The notes under the pieces were generated by a model. It did no database searches. It was not told the DNA's origin and worked only from the letters and a program-made list of their open reading frames with translations. Both the position numbers and the translations under genes were made by a program. From assembly GCF_025963695.1 (NCBI RefSeq), contig NZ_JAOQAH010000091.1:62001-126000 (forward strand): 64,000 bases of DNA, given 5' to 3'. Shown in pieces: positions 35,793-45,308 of this stretch; the first letter of the stretch is position 1, and the number at the start of each line of letters is the position of its first letter. The DNA comes from Segetibacter sp. (GTDB lineage Bacteria > Bacteroidota > Bacteroidia > Chitinophagales > Chitinophagaceae).

Positions 35793-35912
35793 ATTTTACT
35801 TTTTAAATTAGTGTTGTTTGCACAGTAACCGTTGTAGTGGTACGCGTAGTTCTCAATTTTCAAATTCACTAACTGCGGCCCTTTCTTTTTAATAGTGGTT
35901 TTACGGTTGCGG

Positions 35913-35920
35913 CAAAAATA
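35913..35920 (-). promoter_or_regulatory. Possible -7 box (TATTTTTG) for UPF0173-parA
   Basis: On the minus strand an exact TAnnTTTG match followed by CCGCAACC, about 120 bp before the start at 35792. It would give a long leader, so this is tentative. Confidence 0.3.
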
Positions 35921-36009
35921 CAGCTTACTTAAACAAATTGCTTTATAATTGGTTAACAGCTTTGGGCAAGTTTTCAACATCCTGAAAGAAGATACAGGAC
36001 AGTTCACTT

Positions 36010-36017
36010 TACTTTTG
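36010..36017 (+). promoter_or_regulatory. -7 box TACTTTTG of the membrane phosphoesterase
   Basis: An exact TAnnTTTG match, 14 bp before the ATG at 36032, implying a very short leader. Confidence 0.5.
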
Positions 36018-36031
36018 CAAAAAATAGAGAC

Positions 36032-37282
36032 ATGCGCAATAGGAGTAGTTGGTGGATTATTATTGTTATTATGCTAATGCTTGACCTGTACGTTTTCCAG
36101 GTATTGAAAACATTGGCTTCGGGTGCAACAGAAAAAACCCGGCTTTTAATTTATACACTTTATTGGGCTATTTCTGTTTCTGCAGTTGCTTTTTTGGTCT
36201 TACTTCCTTATCTGAATACCGATAGCTGGCCAAAAAATGTGAGAAATTACCTTTTTGCTACTATTGCCGGCCTATTTATCGCGAAATTATTAGCAACCAT
36301 ATTCTTTTTAATTGACGACGCCAGGAGAGGGATTACCTGGGTTTTAAGCAAGATGTTTCCCGAAAACATTGATGATACTAATAACAATGCTGCGTGGAGT
36401 ATTAGTCGTTCGGCGTTTCTTAGCTGGTTAGGCGTTGGTGTTGGGGGAACCTTTTTAGCAACGTTTATCTATGGATTTAGCAATAAATACAACTATCATG
36501 TACAAAGAATAACCCTTTCTTATAACAATTTGCCTAAAGGATTTAAAGGTTTGAAAATCGTTCAAATCAGCGATGTGCACTCGGGAAGTTTGGCTAACAA
36601 GGAAGCGGTCAGTAGAGGAGTGGACATGATTTTAAAGGAAAATCCTGATGTGATACTTTTTACAGGCGACCTTGTTAATGACGTTTCCACTGAAATGCAC
36701 AATTATGTTGATGTTTTTGGCAGGCTGAAGGCCCCCTTAGGTGTGTATAGTACACTAGGCAATCATGACTATGGAGATTATGTAAATTGGCCGTCGCTGC
36801 AGGCGAAGCGGGAAAACCTTGAAAAACTTAAAGGCATACATGGGCAGATGGGGTGGCGACTGTTGATGAACGAGCATGTGGCTCTCGAAAGGAATGGCGA
36901 CAGTATTGCTTTGCTTGGTATAGAAAACTGGAGTGCCCTGAAGAGATTTCCAAAATATGGGAAAATGGATCTGGCATATGCCGGTGCCGAAAAATATCCT
37001 TTTAAAATTTTGATGAGCCATGATCCGACTCACTGGGATGCTGAGGTACGCCCTAAGTACAACGATATTGATCTTGCCCTCGCCGGTCATACTCATGGTA
37101 TGCAGTTTGGTTTTGAAACACCTTTTTTTAAATGGAGCCCTGTAAAATGGGTATATAGACAATGGGCGGGTTTGTACGAAGAAGGTAACCAAAAGCTATA
37201 TGTCAACCGGGGTTATGGTTTTCTGGGTTACCCTGGACGGGTAGGTATCATGCCAGAAATAACAGTAATTGAACTGGCATAG
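36032..37282 (+). CDS. Membrane-anchored metallophosphoesterase (YkuE-like)
   Basis: 416 residues. The first 150 residues contain about four hydrophobic segments (about 8-28, 38-62, 68-95 and 130-150). The phosphoesterase domain follows: VQISDVHSGS (about 181-190), FTGDLVND, TLGNHDYGDYV, MSHDPTHWD and LAGHTHGMQFG, the full metal-ligand set. The active site would be on one face of the inner membrane. It resembles YkuE-like predicted lipid or nucleotide phosphohydrolases. The gene is monocistronic and divergent from the UPF0173-parA unit. Confidence 0.9.
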   Translation: MRNRSSWWIIIVIMLMLDLYVFQVLKTLASGATEKTRLLIYTLYWAISVSAVAFLVLLPYLNTDSWPKNVRNYLFATIAGLFIAKLLATIFFLIDDARRGITWVLSKMFPENIDDTNNNAAWSISRSAFLSWLGVGVGGTFLATFIYGFSNKYNYHVQRITLSYNNLPKGFKGLKIVQISDVHSGSLANKEAVSRGVDMILKENPDVILFTGDLVNDVSTEMHNYVDVFGRLKAPLGVYSTLGNHDYGDYVNWPSLQAKRENLEKLKGIHGQMGWRLLMNEHVALERNGDSIALLGIENWSALKRFPKYGKMDLAYAGAEKYPFKILMSHDPTHWDAEVRPKYNDIDLALAGHTHGMQFGFETPFFKWSPVKWVYRQWAGLYEEGNQKLYVNRGYGFLGYPGRVGIMPEITVIELA

Positions 37283-37574
37283 ATGGCATAACTTCTTTAT
37301 CTAAGTATCTAGAACCGATTTTATTTTGAACGGGTAGGGGAGAACTGTTTCCTAAAATGATAATTATTTTGAAAATTGGAGACTGAAATTTGAACGTTAT
37401 CCTTTCGTCATACGTACCTACAATTAGCCGAACAATTTTGACCTGTACTATTATTTCTAAAATAACCTGAAGTTGCCGGTCAGTTGTTATCTTGTTATTG
37501 TAATCAAACTTTATTTAACTGGAAATAATGGTAACGTTCAAACGAGCATGAGATGAAAAAGAGGTTTACTTACA

Positions 37575-37964
37575 ATGAACAATAAAATTACGATACTACT
37601 TGTTTTACTATTTTTTTACACCTTGCCCTACGCTCAAAATATAAAAAACGAGGATAAGATAGACCCGGTGTTTAGGTCTCTGATTTCCACTTACAAAACA
37701 AAAAAGATTGCTTTAAATAAAAAATGCTTAGGCTCTAAGCCAGCAGCAAAAGGAAGTGTGTTAAAAAGCGAATTGGAAAGAAGAATATATGATTGTATCG
37801 TATATACAAAAAGCGCGAAGACTTTAAAAGACAAAGGAATAATTGTTGGTTCAACACTACCTACGTTTGTAACTGCCCGAGCCACACTAGCCCAAATTGA
37901 ACAAATGGCAACAATGGAAGAGGTGACGTACATAGAGGCGCCTGAAACCAATTATCCAAACTAA
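37575..37964 (+). CDS. Stand-alone subtilase-type propeptide protein
   Basis: 129 residues: signal peptide (about 1-21, ending PYAQ), then a domain strongly similar along its length to residues 58-155 of the adjacent S8 protease. Shared blocks are KIDPVFR, YDCIVYTKSAKTLKDKGI (YECVVYTKYAKALSDSGI in the protease), LPTFVTARATLAQIEQMA and TYIEAPET. It ends just where the protease would begin its mature domain. No catalytic domain is present. Inference: a duplicated prodomain that could act in trans as inhibitor or folding chaperone of the downstream protease, 64 bp away. It could also be a remnant of a second protease. Confidence 0.8.
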   Translation: MNNKITILLVLLFFYTLPYAQNIKNEDKIDPVFRSLISTYKTKKIALNKKCLGSKPAAKGSVLKSELERRIYDCIVYTKSAKTLKDKGIIVGSTLPTFVTARATLAQIEQMATMEEVTYIEAPETNYPN

Positions 37965-38028
37965 GAAAACAGGGGGATTAGTCTTAACGTTATTTGATAA
38001 AAGCTAACCAACCTATTAATCAACGAGA

Positions 38029-41000
38029 ATGAAGAGATTTACTTACATAGATATTGATAAACGCGCTTTTGCTAATTTATCTATTTTCACAAAACACTGC
38101 GGTTTACCTGGCGAGCTGAAGAAATATGTTCTTTACCTGATTTTATTATTTGTTCAGTTTTCAGCTTCGGGGCAGGACAGAGTAATTGGGTATAAAATTG
38201 ATCCTGTTTACAGGTATCTTATTGAAGCTGCAAAAACAAGAACTTCCGATATTAATAGTTTACCCGCGTTTGTAAAAAGAGTTAGTCCAACAAAAGGCTT
38301 TTCCTTCCCCAATTCCACTATCGAAGAAAGATACGAATGTGTTGTATATACGAAATATGCCAAGGCTTTATCTGATAGCGGAATAGTAATAAACTCTTAC
38401 TTTCCAACTTTCGCTACCGCCTGGGCTACTTTAGATCAAATTGGTAAAATGGCTTCAATGCCCTTGGTTGATTATATTGAAGCACCACAAACTTTACATA
38501 AAGGGAATGACCTGGTGGTGGGAAGTTCAGGTGCATCACTACTGCATGAAAGGAGGTTGAACAACACGGTTTATAAAGGAAGGAATGTAATTGTAGCCAT
38601 CTTCGATTCGGGTATTGACTGGAAGCATCTAGATTTTAGAAGCCCCGATGATACTTCTAAAAGCAGGATATTAAGAATATGGGATCAAACGATAACAGCA
38701 GTTTCTGGTGAAGCGCCTCCAACTGGTTTTAGCTACGGTGTTGAGTACACGCAGACCCAAATTAATAATGAAATTGATGGCACTCCTGCAAATTTTGTAA
38801 GAGAAAGAGACACGGATGGTCATGGGACACACGTGGCTGGTACGGCTACAGGTAATGGTAGCGCTTTGCCTTCGCGAAAATATACAGGGATGGCGCCGGA
38901 GGCCGATATTATTGTTATAAAAGGGGGAGATAGCACTTTTAGTGATAATAGGGTGATTGATGCCATTACTTACCTTAAGACATTATCAACGACCTTAGGA
39001 AAGCCTGTAGTATTAAATCTAAGTTCGGGAAGCTTGTTTGGTCCTCATGACGGTACCAGGCCAGTAGAGGTGGCTATTGATAATTTTACAGCGTCCGCTC
39101 CAGGAAGGGCTGTAGCAGTATCAGCAGGTAATGAGGGGGGCTCTAGAAAGCACAACCAGTTAAACTTAGGAGCTAATCTTTCAGCTTCAGTAACTTTCAA
39201 TGCACCGCCTATGACAACTGGTACAGATGTGTTTTCTTATGAAATTTATGCTAATTCTAGCGCTTCTATAAATGCCACGCTTACTACACCTGGGGGAGGT
39301 TCTGTGACGGCAGTAGCAGGACAATCTACAAGTGGAAACATCTTAAATAGCAATTTTACCGTTTTCGTGACTAACAATGTGGACCCTGCTAATAATAACC
39401 GCTATGTTCAGGTTAGGGTCGAACGCAGTGGATCGAATAGTGCATCTGCAGCAGGTACTTACACATTAACGCTTACAAATAACACTGCTACCATCCTTAA
39501 ATTAGACGGTTGGTTATATAGAGTTAACAATGCTTTCCCGCCAACTGTACTTGTAAACGGCGACAATAACTACCTGGTAAGTTCACCTGGAAACGCTGCC
39601 TCCGCAATTACTGTAGGTTCGTTTGCAGCGAGAAATACATGGTATAACGCTTTTAACAATAGTTATTCGACTCCCGTAAGAGAGGATAGTCTTTCCCCTT
39701 TTAGCTCACCCGGCCCGAGAAGAGACAATGTATTAAAGCCCGAAATAACTGCTAATGGACAAATGGTAGTTTCTTGCTTATCATCTAATATAAGCCGGGC
39801 CGATTCTGTTTCTTTAATTGAAAAGGGATTGTATAATGTACGGTCGGGAACCAGCATGGCAACCCCGGGACTTACAGGCGCTTTAGCTTTACTACTACAG
39901 GCAAATAGTGCAGCTACATCTTCTCAATTGAAGACGTGGATTACGTCCGCTGCCACCAGGGGAGGGATAACAGAATTAGCAAGTCCTACCCCTAATAATG
40001 CCTGGGGTTATGGAAAGTTGGATGTATACAAAGCTGCTGCGTTACTATTTAATTGTGGTCCTGCTGAACGTAGAACATATAAATACGACTCTTCAACCAG
40101 AAACTCAGAACAAACTGGATTTAGAAGAACTACAGAAAGATTGGGCGTAAGGTTTACTCCAGACATTTCAGGAAAATTAGGAGGGGTGTATTATCAAACA
40201 TTAGGTTTTGGAACAAGTATGATAGTTGAAGTAAGAACAAGCAATTCAGGTAGTCCGGGAACGCTATTGGGAACTCTGGGTGTACCAACAAACCTGGTTC
40301 AAAAGTATTCATGGAATTATTTTGATATGAGTGCTCTTAATGTAACTGTAGCCAGTGGTATCGATTATTTTATAATTATTTATAGAGATGCAACAAGTAG
40401 CGATGATTGGAGCGTGGGTGCAGAAAGATTACAGTTAGATAACCGTTCAGTAAGCTCAACAAACAGCGGCTCAAGCTGGGGCATTATTAATGCCGACCTT
40501 AAAATACGTTCTGTAGTTTATAATAATATTCAATCAACAGGCCCTATCGCTACTGCTACTTCTGGTGACACCAGGAATATTAACAGTAGCAACCAGTTTA
40601 TAAATGCCAGTTGTCAACTAATCAACCAGGTAATTCCGGCAGGTCTGAATCCCGTAACCGGATCTGTAACAAGCAGGGTTTGGTTAGAGGGCTCAGTTCC
40701 GAGAGTAGGAACGCTTCCTTATGTACAAAGACGTTACCAAATTACCCCCGCTATAGGTACTGCTGCCACGGCAACAGTTACGTTATACTTTACACAAGCC
40801 GAATTTACTGCTTATAATAATGATCCGGGTAGCACTTTAGATCTACCTGGTAATCCAACCGACGTTGCAGGTAAGGCCAATCTCAGAGTTGTAAAATATT
40901 TGGGAGCAAGCAGTGACAACAGTGGTTTGCCTGGTTCATATACCGGAACTCCAACGATTATTGATCCGGCTGAAGGAGATATTGTTTGGAATGCAGAATT

Positions 41001-41598
41001 TAACCGGTGGGAAGTAACTTTTAACGTAACCGGTTTTGGCGGCTTTATTGTGCAGACTGCTACTGGCACCACCCCTACTGTTATTGAATATTTTAGAGGG
41101 AACACCCAAGGTACTGTTAACGCCTTAACCTGGAAGGTAAATTGCTCCAGTACCAGTACAATTTTTGATGTTGAAAGAAGCAGTAATGGTATCGATTTTA
41201 GTTCAATTGGAACCGTTACTACCGCTCTTGACCGTTGCTTACAACCTTTTACTCTTGACGATCCATCTCCTCTTAATGGTAACAACTATTACCGTTTAAA
41301 AATTTCCAGTGCAGGTAATTCTGTTTATTCAGACATGGTACAATTGCAAAATAGTAGTCAGCCGGTAACGAAACTTTATCCTACCATTTTCAGCAGAGGC
41401 TCCAGCGTTCATGTAAGTTTTACGGGAACGAAGGGAAGTTTGACGGTATATGATGCAATTGGGCGACAGTTGTTTACAAGAGTACTTATAAACGGGTTGC
41501 AAAGTATAAATTTAAGATTAGCGAGTAGTGGCGTTTATTTTTATACGATTAGGGATGACAATACCGTTATAATAACTGATAAGATTGTTGTAAACTAA
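38029..41598 (+). CDS. T9SS-exported S8 family serine protease
   Basis: 1189 residues. Order: signal-like hydrophobic region (about 33-48), propeptide domain (about 58-155), subtilisin fold with catalytic Asp193 (VAIFDSGID), His265 (DTDGHGTHVAG), oxyanion Asn368 (SAGNEGG) and Ser609 (RSGTSMATPG). A beta-sandwich insertion (about 380-500) sits inside the catalytic domain, and several beta-rich domains follow. The last 75 residues (from about 1115) form a type A sorting domain: TKLYPTIFSRGSSVHVSF, VYDAIGRQLF and a terminal ITDKIVVN. It is predicted to be secreted through the type IX system and surface-attached or released. Substrate unknown. Confidence 0.93.
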   Translation: MKRFTYIDIDKRAFANLSIFTKHCGLPGELKKYVLYLILLFVQFSASGQDRVIGYKIDPVYRYLIEAAKTRTSDINSLPAFVKRVSPTKGFSFPNSTIEERYECVVYTKYAKALSDSGIVINSYFPTFATAWATLDQIGKMASMPLVDYIEAPQTLHKGNDLVVGSSGASLLHERRLNNTVYKGRNVIVAIFDSGIDWKHLDFRSPDDTSKSRILRIWDQTITAVSGEAPPTGFSYGVEYTQTQINNEIDGTPANFVRERDTDGHGTHVAGTATGNGSALPSRKYTGMAPEADIIVIKGGDSTFSDNRVIDAITYLKTLSTTLGKPVVLNLSSGSLFGPHDGTRPVEVAIDNFTASAPGRAVAVSAGNEGGSRKHNQLNLGANLSASVTFNAPPMTTGTDVFSYEIYANSSASINATLTTPGGGSVTAVAGQSTSGNILNSNFTVFVTNNVDPANNNRYVQVRVERSGSNSASAAGTYTLTLTNNTATILKLDGWLYRVNNAFPPTVLVNGDNNYLVSSPGNAASAITVGSFAARNTWYNAFNNSYSTPVREDSLSPFSSPGPRRDNVLKPEITANGQMVVSCLSSNISRADSVSLIEKGLYNVRSGTSMATPGLTGALALLLQANSAATSSQLKTWITSAATRGGITELASPTPNNAWGYGKLDVYKAAALLFNCGPAERRTYKYDSSTRNSEQTGFRRTTERLGVRFTPDISGKLGGVYYQTLGFGTSMIVEVRTSNSGSPGTLLGTLGVPTNLVQKYSWNYFDMSALNVTVASGIDYFIIIYRDATSSDDWSVGAERLQLDNRSVSSTNSGSSWGIINADLKIRSVVYNNIQSTGPIATATSGDTRNINSSNQFINASCQLINQVIPAGLNPVTGSVTSRVWLEGSVPRVGTLPYVQRRYQITPAIGTAATATVTLYFTQAEFTAYNNDPGSTLDLPGNPTDVAGKANLRVVKYLGASSDNSGLPGSYTGTPTIIDPAEGDIVWNAEFNRWEVTFNVTGFGGFIVQTATGTTPTVIEYFRGNTQGTVNALTWKVNCSSTSTIFDVERSSNGIDFSSIGTVTTALDRCLQPFTLDDPSPLNGNNYYRLKISSAGNSVYSDMVQLQNSSQPVTKLYPTIFSRGSSVHVSFTGTKGSLTVYDAIGRQLFTRVLINGLQSINLRLASSGVYFYTIRDDNTVIITDKIVVN

Positions 41599-41742
41599 TA
41601 TTTGTCATCATTTTATAGTTAACAAATTCGTACTTAATTGCTTGGTTGTTAAAGTATTATTAATAAAACCCAGGTTGGTTTAGGAAAGGCTGGAGAAAAG
41701 TTTCTGGCATAACAATTGAACTTTTGATCGAAAACCAAGAAT

Positions 41743-42327
41743 ATGAAAAAACTACTAGGACTTACCGTAATGTTGGTGGCGATGATGGGAGTTGCAAATG
41801 CTCAGAAATTTAATTTTGGCGGAAAGATTGGATCAAATCAGACCAAGATTTCAGGTCAGGCCTTTAAGGATGGCTACGAGCTTGGCTACCATGTAGGAGC
41901 TTTTGCCGAAATTGATGTAACAAGTAAATGGGGTATACAGCCGGAAGTTGTTTGGAACCAAACGAACACCAAGTCCAGCTCAAATTTGAGTGATATAACT
42001 AATAACTTTCAACAAAATACAAAGGATATCAAATTAAATTATTTGACGATCCCGATATTGTTGCGTTATAATGTTGGAAGTCTTTTAACCCTGAATGTAG
42101 GCCCCCAGTTTGGCATCTTGCTTAATAAAAACGAAACGCTTTGGAACAATGGCAAAGAAGCTTTCAAAAGCGGCGATTTAGCCTTGGTAGGTGGCGCTAC
42201 CGTGAACTTGAAGATGCTGCGTGTGTACGGACGTTACAATATTGGCTTAAATAATTTGAACGATGTTGGTACCCAGGACAAATGGAAAAGTCAGCAATTG
42301 CAATTGGGTGTTGGTATCAGTTTATAA
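41743..42327 (+). CDS. Outer-membrane beta-barrel protein (PorT-like family)
   Basis: 194 residues. Signal peptide (about 1-20, ending ANAQ) then alternating beta strands: FNFGGKIGSNQTKISG, LGYHVGAFAEIDV, WGIQPEVVWNQT, LNYLTIPILLRYNVG and LNVGPQFGILLNK. This is the PF13568-like beta-barrel pattern common in Bacteroidota outer membranes. Function unknown. It follows the protease by 144 bp and has its own terminator. Confidence 0.88.
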   Translation: MKKLLGLTVMLVAMMGVANAQKFNFGGKIGSNQTKISGQAFKDGYELGYHVGAFAEIDVTSKWGIQPEVVWNQTNTKSSSNLSDITNNFQQNTKDIKLNYLTIPILLRYNVGSLLTLNVGPQFGILLNKNETLWNNGKEAFKSGDLALVGGATVNLKMLRVYGRYNIGLNNLNDVGTQDKWKSQQLQLGVGISL

Positions 42328-42348
42328 AGACCACGTAAATAATTTTCT

Positions 42349-42377
42349 TGCATTGTCTTACGGCAATGCTTTTTTTA
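42349..42377 (+). terminator. Terminator after the beta-barrel gene
   Basis: GCATTG, loop, CAATGC, then TTTTTTT. A short 6-bp stem with a good T-run, about 22 bp after the stop. Confidence 0.7.
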
Positions 42378-42499
42378 TGCCACTTTGTTACCTTCGGCAC
42401 CATTTAATTCAAATGGCATTAATATTGAAAGTTCTAATACCATTAATTCAATCCTGTTCCTGATGTCTTGTAGCGACAATTTGTCTACTAAAATTTACT

Positions 42500-44902
42500 A
42501 TGATTCAAAAGAATTTTTATTTGCATTCTGAAGATGATACTGACTTTATTCCAATAATTCCTATAAACGAGCACGAGAATGAAAGTGATAAAATAACCCA
42601 TGTTCCTGAGAATCTTCCTATTCTTCCTCTGCGAAATACTGTTCTATTTCCTGGTGTAGTGTTACCCATAACAGTTGGCCGTGATAAAAGCATTAAAGCT
42701 GTAAACGACTCGTATAAAACAAATAAGTTAATAGGTGTACTTGCACAAAAAGACAGCACTATCGAAGATCCTGAAGTAAAGGATCTGTGTTTAATCGGAA
42801 CTATAGCCAAGATAGTGAAGCTAATTAAAATGCCAGATGGCGGAACTACCATTATTATCCAGGGAAAAAAGCGCTTTTTGCTGGAGGAAATCACTACTGA
42901 AGATCCTTACTTTAAAGCCAGAGTAAAATTGCTTGATGAAGACATTATACCTGTTGATGAAGATTTTGGAGCGTACGTAAGCAACATAAAAGACGTGGCA
43001 GGGCAGATCGTTTCCATGTCTCCAAATATTCCTACAGAAGCTTCTATCATTTTGAAGAATATTGAAAACCCTTCTTTTTTAATCAATTTCGTTAGCAGCA
43101 ATTTAAATAGCGAAATTGGTGAAAAGCAAAGGCTGCTTGAGATAGAAGATGTGAAAGAGAGAGCGGAAGAATTAATGCACATTTTGCAAAAAGAGCTACA
43201 GTTTGCTGAACTTAAAAATAAGGTTACTAATAAAACCCGTACCGAACTTGATAAGCAGCAACGGGAATATTTTTTACAGCAACAGCTAAAAAGTATTAAA
43301 GAGGAACTGGGTGGCGATTTGAACGATCGCGAGTTGGCTGAAATGAGAAAAAAAGGTGAGGGAAAAAAGTGGCCGCAGGCAGCTAAGAACCTTTTTAAGA
43401 GCAGTATAGAAAAGCTGGAAAGAATGCATCCAAGCACGCCTGATTACTCTGTCGTGTACAACCATCTCGACTTGTTGCTCGACCTGCCATGGGAAGAATA
43501 TACCAAAGACAGTTATGATTTAAAGAAAGCAAAACAGGTTTTGGACAATGATCATTATGGTATGACGAAAATTAAGGAGAGGATTTTGGAATACCTGGCA
43601 GTGCTAAAATTAAAGGGTGATATGAAGAGCCCTATACTTTGTTTTATTGGACCTCCGGGTATTGGTAAAACCTCTCTTGGGCGAAGTATTGCAAATGCTG
43701 TTGAAAGAAAATATGTGCGTCTGAGCCTGGGCGGATTGCATGACGAAAGTGAATTAAGGGGCCATAGAAAAACGTATATCGGGGCAATGCCCGGTAGGAT
43801 TATACAAAGCATCAGAAAGATAAAAAGCAGCAATCCTGTTATTATTTTGGATGAAATTGATAAGGTAGGAAGTGATCATCGCGGAGATCCGAGTAGCGCG
43901 TTGCTGGAGATTTTAGATCCGGAGCAAAACCATACTTTTTATGATAACTACCTTGAGCTTGAATACGATTTAAGCAAGGTCTTATTTATAGCTACTGCCA
44001 ATAACATTAATGAGATTCAGCCGGCGTTAAGAGATAGGTTAGAAATAATTGACTTAAGCGGGTATGCTATCGAAGAAAAAGTGCAGATAGCCAAAGTGCA
44101 TTTGTTTCCAAAACAATTTGAGGCTCATGGTTTAAAAAATGGAAGCTTTAAAATTGCAGACAAAGTTCTTGAAAAGGTGATTGAAACTTATACGCGTGAA
44201 AGTGGGGTACGCGAGTTGGACAGGCAAATTGCATCAATCATGCGGTACCAGGCCAAAGAGATGGCGGTAAAGGGAAAAGTAAAAGCAACGCTAACAATCC
44301 AGGATATTGAGAATATTTTAGGCTCGGCAAAATACAGCAACGAAATTTACAAAACCATTAATCTTCCCGGTGTAGCGGTTGGTCTTGCCTGGACGTATGT
44401 TGGCGGTGATATTTTATTTATTGAAACAATTTTAAGTGATGGCAAACCTAACTTGCAGCTTACGGGTAACCTGGGTAATGTAATGAAGGAAAGTGCATCT
44501 ACAGCATTGAGTTACCTGCAGGCGAACGCTAAGAAATTTAATATTGACCCCGAGTTATTTCAAAAGAAAACCATTCATGTACACGTACCGGAAGGTGCAG
44601 TTCCCAAAGATGGTCCTAGCGCCGGTATCACCATGTTTTCATCTTTAGCGAGTGCCTTTTCTGGCCGCAAGGTGAAACCTTTCCTGGCTATGACAGGTGA
44701 AATAACCTTGAGAGGCCAGGTGCTGCCGGTAGGAGGCATCAAGGAAAAAGTGCTGGCGGCGAAACGGTCAGGATTGAAAGAAATTATCTTATGCTGGCAA
44801 AATGAGAAAGATGTAAATGAGATTGATACTGAATTTATAAAGGGCGTTACATTTCACTATGTAAAAAACATGCAGCAGGTGCTGGATCTTGCGCTTGTAT
44901 AA
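42500..44902 (+). CDS. lon: ATP-dependent Lon protease
   Basis: 800 residues. N-terminal substrate-binding domain (about 35-240, starting LPILPLRNTVLFPGVVLPI), coiled-coil region, AAA+ module with Walker A GPPGIGKTSLG (about 384-394) and Walker B VIILDEIDKV, then the peptidase domain. The catalytic Ser is in PKDGPSAGITMFSS (Ser about 707) and the Lys in GGIKEK (about 745-750). Full length. It degrades misfolded and regulatory proteins in the cytoplasm. It is followed by a repeat-rich intergenic stretch. Confidence 0.97.
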   Translation: MIQKNFYLHSEDDTDFIPIIPINEHENESDKITHVPENLPILPLRNTVLFPGVVLPITVGRDKSIKAVNDSYKTNKLIGVLAQKDSTIEDPEVKDLCLIGTIAKIVKLIKMPDGGTTIIIQGKKRFLLEEITTEDPYFKARVKLLDEDIIPVDEDFGAYVSNIKDVAGQIVSMSPNIPTEASIILKNIENPSFLINFVSSNLNSEIGEKQRLLEIEDVKERAEELMHILQKELQFAELKNKVTNKTRTELDKQQREYFLQQQLKSIKEELGGDLNDRELAEMRKKGEGKKWPQAAKNLFKSSIEKLERMHPSTPDYSVVYNHLDLLLDLPWEEYTKDSYDLKKAKQVLDNDHYGMTKIKERILEYLAVLKLKGDMKSPILCFIGPPGIGKTSLGRSIANAVERKYVRLSLGGLHDESELRGHRKTYIGAMPGRIIQSIRKIKSSNPVIILDEIDKVGSDHRGDPSSALLEILDPEQNHTFYDNYLELEYDLSKVLFIATANNINEIQPALRDRLEIIDLSGYAIEEKVQIAKVHLFPKQFEAHGLKNGSFKIADKVLEKVIETYTRESGVRELDRQIASIMRYQAKEMAVKGKVKATLTIQDIENILGSAKYSNEIYKTINLPGVAVGLAWTYVGGDILFIETILSDGKPNLQLTGNLGNVMKESASTALSYLQANAKKFNIDPELFQKKTIHVHVPEGAVPKDGPSAGITMFSSLASAFSGRKVKPFLAMTGEITLRGQVLPVGGIKEKVLAAKRSGLKEIILCWQNEKDVNEIDTEFIKGVTFHYVKNMQQVLDLALV

Positions 44903-44926
44903 CAAAAGTTGGGTATTAAAAGCGAT

Positions 44927-44969
44927 GAGTATTGAACATTAGAGCGAAAACAGCCCATGTTCAATACTC
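44927..44969. repeat. 13-bp perfect inverted repeat after lon
   Basis: GAGTATTGAACAT and ATGTTCAATACTC separated by 17 bp, followed by further direct fragments (AATGCTCAATATTGAATA). There is no T-run, so this is not a standard terminator. It starts 25 bp after the lon stop, within the 406-bp gap 44903-45308 that also holds repeat copies 11 and 12 and a promoter box. Confidence 0.6.
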
Positions 44970-45033
44970 AATGCTCAATATTGAATATAGCCCTATACTG
45001 CCAGGAGCATTAAGCCGAATAAATGTTATACAA

Positions 45034-45053
45034 GTACAAGTGAGTGACACAAC
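45034..45053 (-). repeat. Dispersed 20-bp repeat, copy 11 (class 2)
   Basis: On the minus strand GTTGTGTCACTCACTTGTAC, about 131 bp after lon but in opposite orientation. Its left flank CAACATC matches that of copy 13. Confidence 0.85.
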
Positions 45054-45161
45054 GATGTTGAACGAAGGTCCACCGCTTGTTCACAAAAATCTTTCACCTT
45101 GTTTTTCAATTTTTGTTTAAGAATCTTTTTAATACCTGCAGTAGTCTTCCATGTCATCATC

Positions 45162-45181
45162 GTTGCGTCGCAATCACTTCA
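45162..45181 (+). repeat. Dispersed repeat, copy 12 (class 3)
   Basis: GTTGCGTCGCAATCACTTCA, preceded by CATCATC. It lies 108 bp from copy 11 in head-to-head orientation. Confidence 0.75.
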
Positions 45182-45284
45182 TCAGCAAACCATAGGGGGA
45201 ACTTTTTAGAGATTTAGTAAAAAAGGCGAGGGTGTAGGCAATAACATTAACGAATGCTCATCATAACTTTTTATCTATTAAAAT

Positions 45285-45292
45285 TACCTTCG
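45285..45292 (+). promoter_or_regulatory. Possible -7 box variant TACCTTCG
   Basis: TACCTTCG differs from TAnnTTTG at one position and lies 16 bp before the ATG at 45309. The same variant occurs before the thioesterase at 55731. Confidence 0.35.
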
Positions 45293-45308
45293 CCCCTTAC
45301 TTTAACAA

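Noticed and set aside
44932-45120. 62-codon plus-strand frame after lon
   Set aside because: It runs through the inverted repeat and a dispersed repeat copy, so the open frame is a by-product of repeated DNA.
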